Positions 33,147-34,495 of a DNA stretch of 34,495 nt are shown piece after piece. A program made the position numbers and the translations under genes. How positions within the stretch are numbered: position 1 is the first letter of the stretch; each line of letters opens with the position of its first letter. A model generated the notes under the pieces. That model was not told where the DNA came from, ran no database searches, and was given only the letters and a program-made list of their open reading frames with translations. The DNA is from an uncultured Bacilli bacterium (GTDB lineage Bacteria > Bacillota_I > Bacilli_A > RF39 > UBA660). Location of the stretch: assembly GCA_944363785.1 (NCBI GenBank), contig CALVVF010000014.1:1-34495 (forward strand). The letters run 5' to 3'.

Positions 33147-34181
33147 TCTTACTAATTTTTTTTCAGGTTCTGGATAAATTTGATCTAGTTGTTTATATAA
33201 ACGATTCATTTCTTGTTGAGTAGCGATTAATCTTTCGTTAAGAATGGCTAATTGTTTTTGAGTAGCGGCAACAAATTCATCCACATTGATGGAAAGATTT
33301 TTAATATTGGTTGTATTTTGCTCTCCGTTTAGTCCTAATGAATGAATGGCACTACGATAACTTTGATTATAAATATCATCAAATAAAATACATTTTGCTT
33401 TTGGAGCACCCTCTTTTTGAAGACGGATAGGATAAGTTCCTTTTTTACTATTTGGCTTTGAAGAAGTTGGCGTTTCATTTTTACTCGTTTGAAGTTCTTC
33501 TTCATCTAATGTTAAAACATTTTCAACATCATTTTCTATTTCTTCAGGAAGTGATTCTTTTTGTTTTCTTCTTAATTTCGCAGTTAATTTTTGTCGTAAG
33601 CTTTTCTTTTCTTTTAATGGTTCTTCTTCTAATTCTTCTTTAACTCTTTGTTTTTCTTGTTCTTTTTGGGCACGTTTTTCTTGACGAGCGATTTTTCTCT
33701 GTTCTAATTTGTCTTTCCACTTATTCAAGCGTGATTCTTTTTCTTCTAGGGTATTCGATTCTTCTTGTTCTAATGGTGTTTCTTGTAGTGGATCTTCTAC
33801 AACTTGATTTGACTTCTTAACTAGTTTACTCAATAACCCCTTTTTCTTACCTTTTTGATTATCTTTTTTCTTTTCTTTATCCTTTTCATTTTCATTATCT
33901 TTTGTTTCTTCTTGTTCTTCTACTGGTTTATTTTTTCGTAACTTTGAAACTTTATTGACTACACTTATTATTGTGCGTATAGCTTTAACTGCCATACCTG
34001 TAATTATACCTACACCAGCACCAACAAGTCCACCACTACATAAAGCAAAAATAAAAGACATTCCCCCACCAATCATCGCACTGATGGTTCCTAAAACTAT
34101 ACCTATTAATACATAACGGCCTACTTTTGTCTTCTTTTTTTCCGTATTTGATTTATTCGTAATCAGGTTCATTATACTCAT
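33144..34181 (-). CDS. Hypothetical membrane protein with Lys/Glu-rich coiled-coil region
   Basis: Not recognised. The 345 aa product begins with a short polar part. Two closely spaced Gly-rich hydrophobic helices follow at about 22-43 and 46-66 (GIVLGTISAMIGGG, then SGGLVGAGVGIITGMAV), like a glycine-zipper hairpin. Residues 80-235 are low-complexity Lys/Glu/Gln with heptad-like helix runs. The C-terminal 90 residues are more ordinary: YPIRLQKEGAPKAKCILFDD, then a helix pair (VDEFVAATQKQLAILNERLI). The tail may be the folded functional part. ATG at 34181 was chosen for GGGGAG 8 bases upstream; the in-frame GTG at 34187 is closer to that site. It has its own promoter (34213-34241) and terminator. 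Envelope or division scaffolding is only a guess. Confidence 0.75.
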   Translation of the reverse strand: MSIMNLITNKSNTEKKKTKVGRYVLIGIVLGTISAMIGGGMSFIFALCSGGLVGAGVGIITGMAVKAIRTIISVVNKVSKLRKNKPVEEQEETKDNENEKDKEKKKDNQKGKKKGLLSKLVKKSNQVVEDPLQETPLEQEESNTLEEKESRLNKWKDKLEQRKIARQEKRAQKEQEKQRVKEELEEEPLKEKKSLRQKLTAKLRRKQKESLPEEIENDVENVLTLDEEELQTSKNETPTSSKPNSKKGTYPIRLQKEGAPKAKCILFDDIYNQSYRSAIHSLGLNGEQNTTNIKNLSINVDEFVAATQKQLAILNERLIATQQEMNRLYKQLDQIYPEPEKKLVR

Positions 34182-34212
34182 AAACACATCTCCCCTTCTT
34201 TATATGTCGCAT

Positions 34213-34241
34213 ATTATAACATAAATCGCCTAAAAATGCAA
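34213..34241 (-). promoter_or_regulatory. Promoter of the Lys/Glu-rich membrane protein gene
   Basis: On the minus strand TTGCAT (34236-34241), a 17-base spacer and TATAAT (34213-34218) with an extended TGT before it. The rest of the stretch 34188-34413 holds nothing else I can recognise. Confidence 0.7.
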
Positions 34242-34413
34242 TCATTTCGTCAAATTTGTGTAATGGCTAATTACTTTACTTTCGTAATTTTCTTACTATT
34301 CAAATCCACTTTTTAACCGTACGTTTTTTTCTTACCTATTATACACTGATAAAGGAAAAATAGTAAGTATTTGCCCTAAACACTTTATAGAAACTGTTTT
34401 TTTAAGTGAATCC

Positions 34414-34495
34414 CTAATAGAACAAAATGAAAAATAAATTTTTCATGTCCCAGTCGTTGCCTCCTGGGTTTTCTGCTTCATAGATAAAGTAACCT
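34414..34495 (-). CDS. Possible 3' end of a protein gene cut by the window edge
   Basis: On the minus strand a frame is open from the edge for 26 codons and stops at TAG (34414-34416). The visible tail begins GYFIYEAENPGGNDWDMKN and ends LFFILFY. Its base composition is less AT-rich than the flanking DNA, as expected of coding sequence, but 26 codons cannot identify a family and the frame could be chance. The same bases can also form a CCCAG/CTGGG hairpin. Confidence 0.3.
   Translation of the reverse strand, partial: GYFIYEAENPGGNDWDMKNLFFILFY

Noticed and set aside
33452..33643. Rightward Leu/Phe-rich ORF opposite the Lys/Glu-rich gene
   Set aside because: It is the complement of Lys/Glu codons and has no start signal.
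1..34495. CRISPR array, prophage, insertion sequence or toxin-antitoxin pair
   Set aside because: No regularly spaced repeats, integrase, transposase or paired small antitoxin gene was found; the Fic gene has its own inhibitory motif and no partner ORF.

Overview
The window is a gene-dense, strongly AT-rich stretch of a Firmicutes (Bacillota) chromosome. Three things support this: AGGAGG/AGGTG ribosome-binding sites, TTGACA/TATAAT promoters, and a Bacillus-type gene set (addAB, spoIIGA-sigE, lexA, a 6S RNA beside tcdA, tmcAL next to yceD-rpmF, and an M16 pair like ymfF/ymfH). The proteins are often shorter than their Bacillus subtilis counterparts (AddA, AddB, SpoIIGA, pyruvate kinase without an extra C-terminal domain). 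A compact, perhaps uncultured, gut-type Bacilli or Erysipelotrichia-like genome is my inference. No prophage, IS element, CRISPR array, tRNA or rRNA was seen, and no gene-free stretch exceeds about 260 bases.

Layout, left to right. (1) 1-7120: a leftward operon addB-addA-mtaB for double-strand break repair and tRNA t6A37 methylthiolation. (2) 7067-8124: a single Fic-family AMP-transferase-type gene with an N-terminal HTH. Its consensus promoter carries two copies of the palindrome TACCG-N4-CGGTA, so it looks autoregulated. (3) 8200-12742: deoD, an M16 peptidase-fold pair and a membrane-anchored GHL10-type glycosidase, all leftward. (4) 12784-13992: a rightward orphan HExxH metallopeptidase. 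(5) 14003-16913: lemA and a DUF2207 membrane protein, with a terminator between them. (6) 16961-20970: the sporulation/division block spoIIGA-sigE and ftsK/spoIIIE. (7) 21042-22980: yceD-rpmF divergent from tmcAL. (8) 22967-28632: a GNAT-like gene, pyk, mutM and polA. (9) 28669-30511: a Na+/Ca2+ exchanger-family protein divergent from lexA, which has a LexA box at its promoter. (10) 30513-32201: a class B-like sortase, tcdA and a 6S RNA. (11) 32326-34495: an alpha/beta hydrolase, an unrecognised Lys/Glu-rich membrane protein, and an uncertain partial reading frame at the edge.

Functional links. AddAB, PolA, MutM and LexA together make a repair-rich neighbourhood. MtaB and TcdA act on the same modified base (t6A37). 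SpoIIGA and pro-sigmaE are the protease/substrate pair that turns on mother-cell gene expression, and the FtsK-family pump could serve division or spore chromosome packing.

The items most worth a second look are the twin-operator Fic locus, the sortase-like protein with Tyr at the catalytic Arg position, the DeoD with Asn at the catalytic Asp position, the AddB without a visible Walker A motif, and the 6S RNA gene hidden under an over-extended tcdA start. I see no clearly new multi-gene system. The novelty is in single loci.
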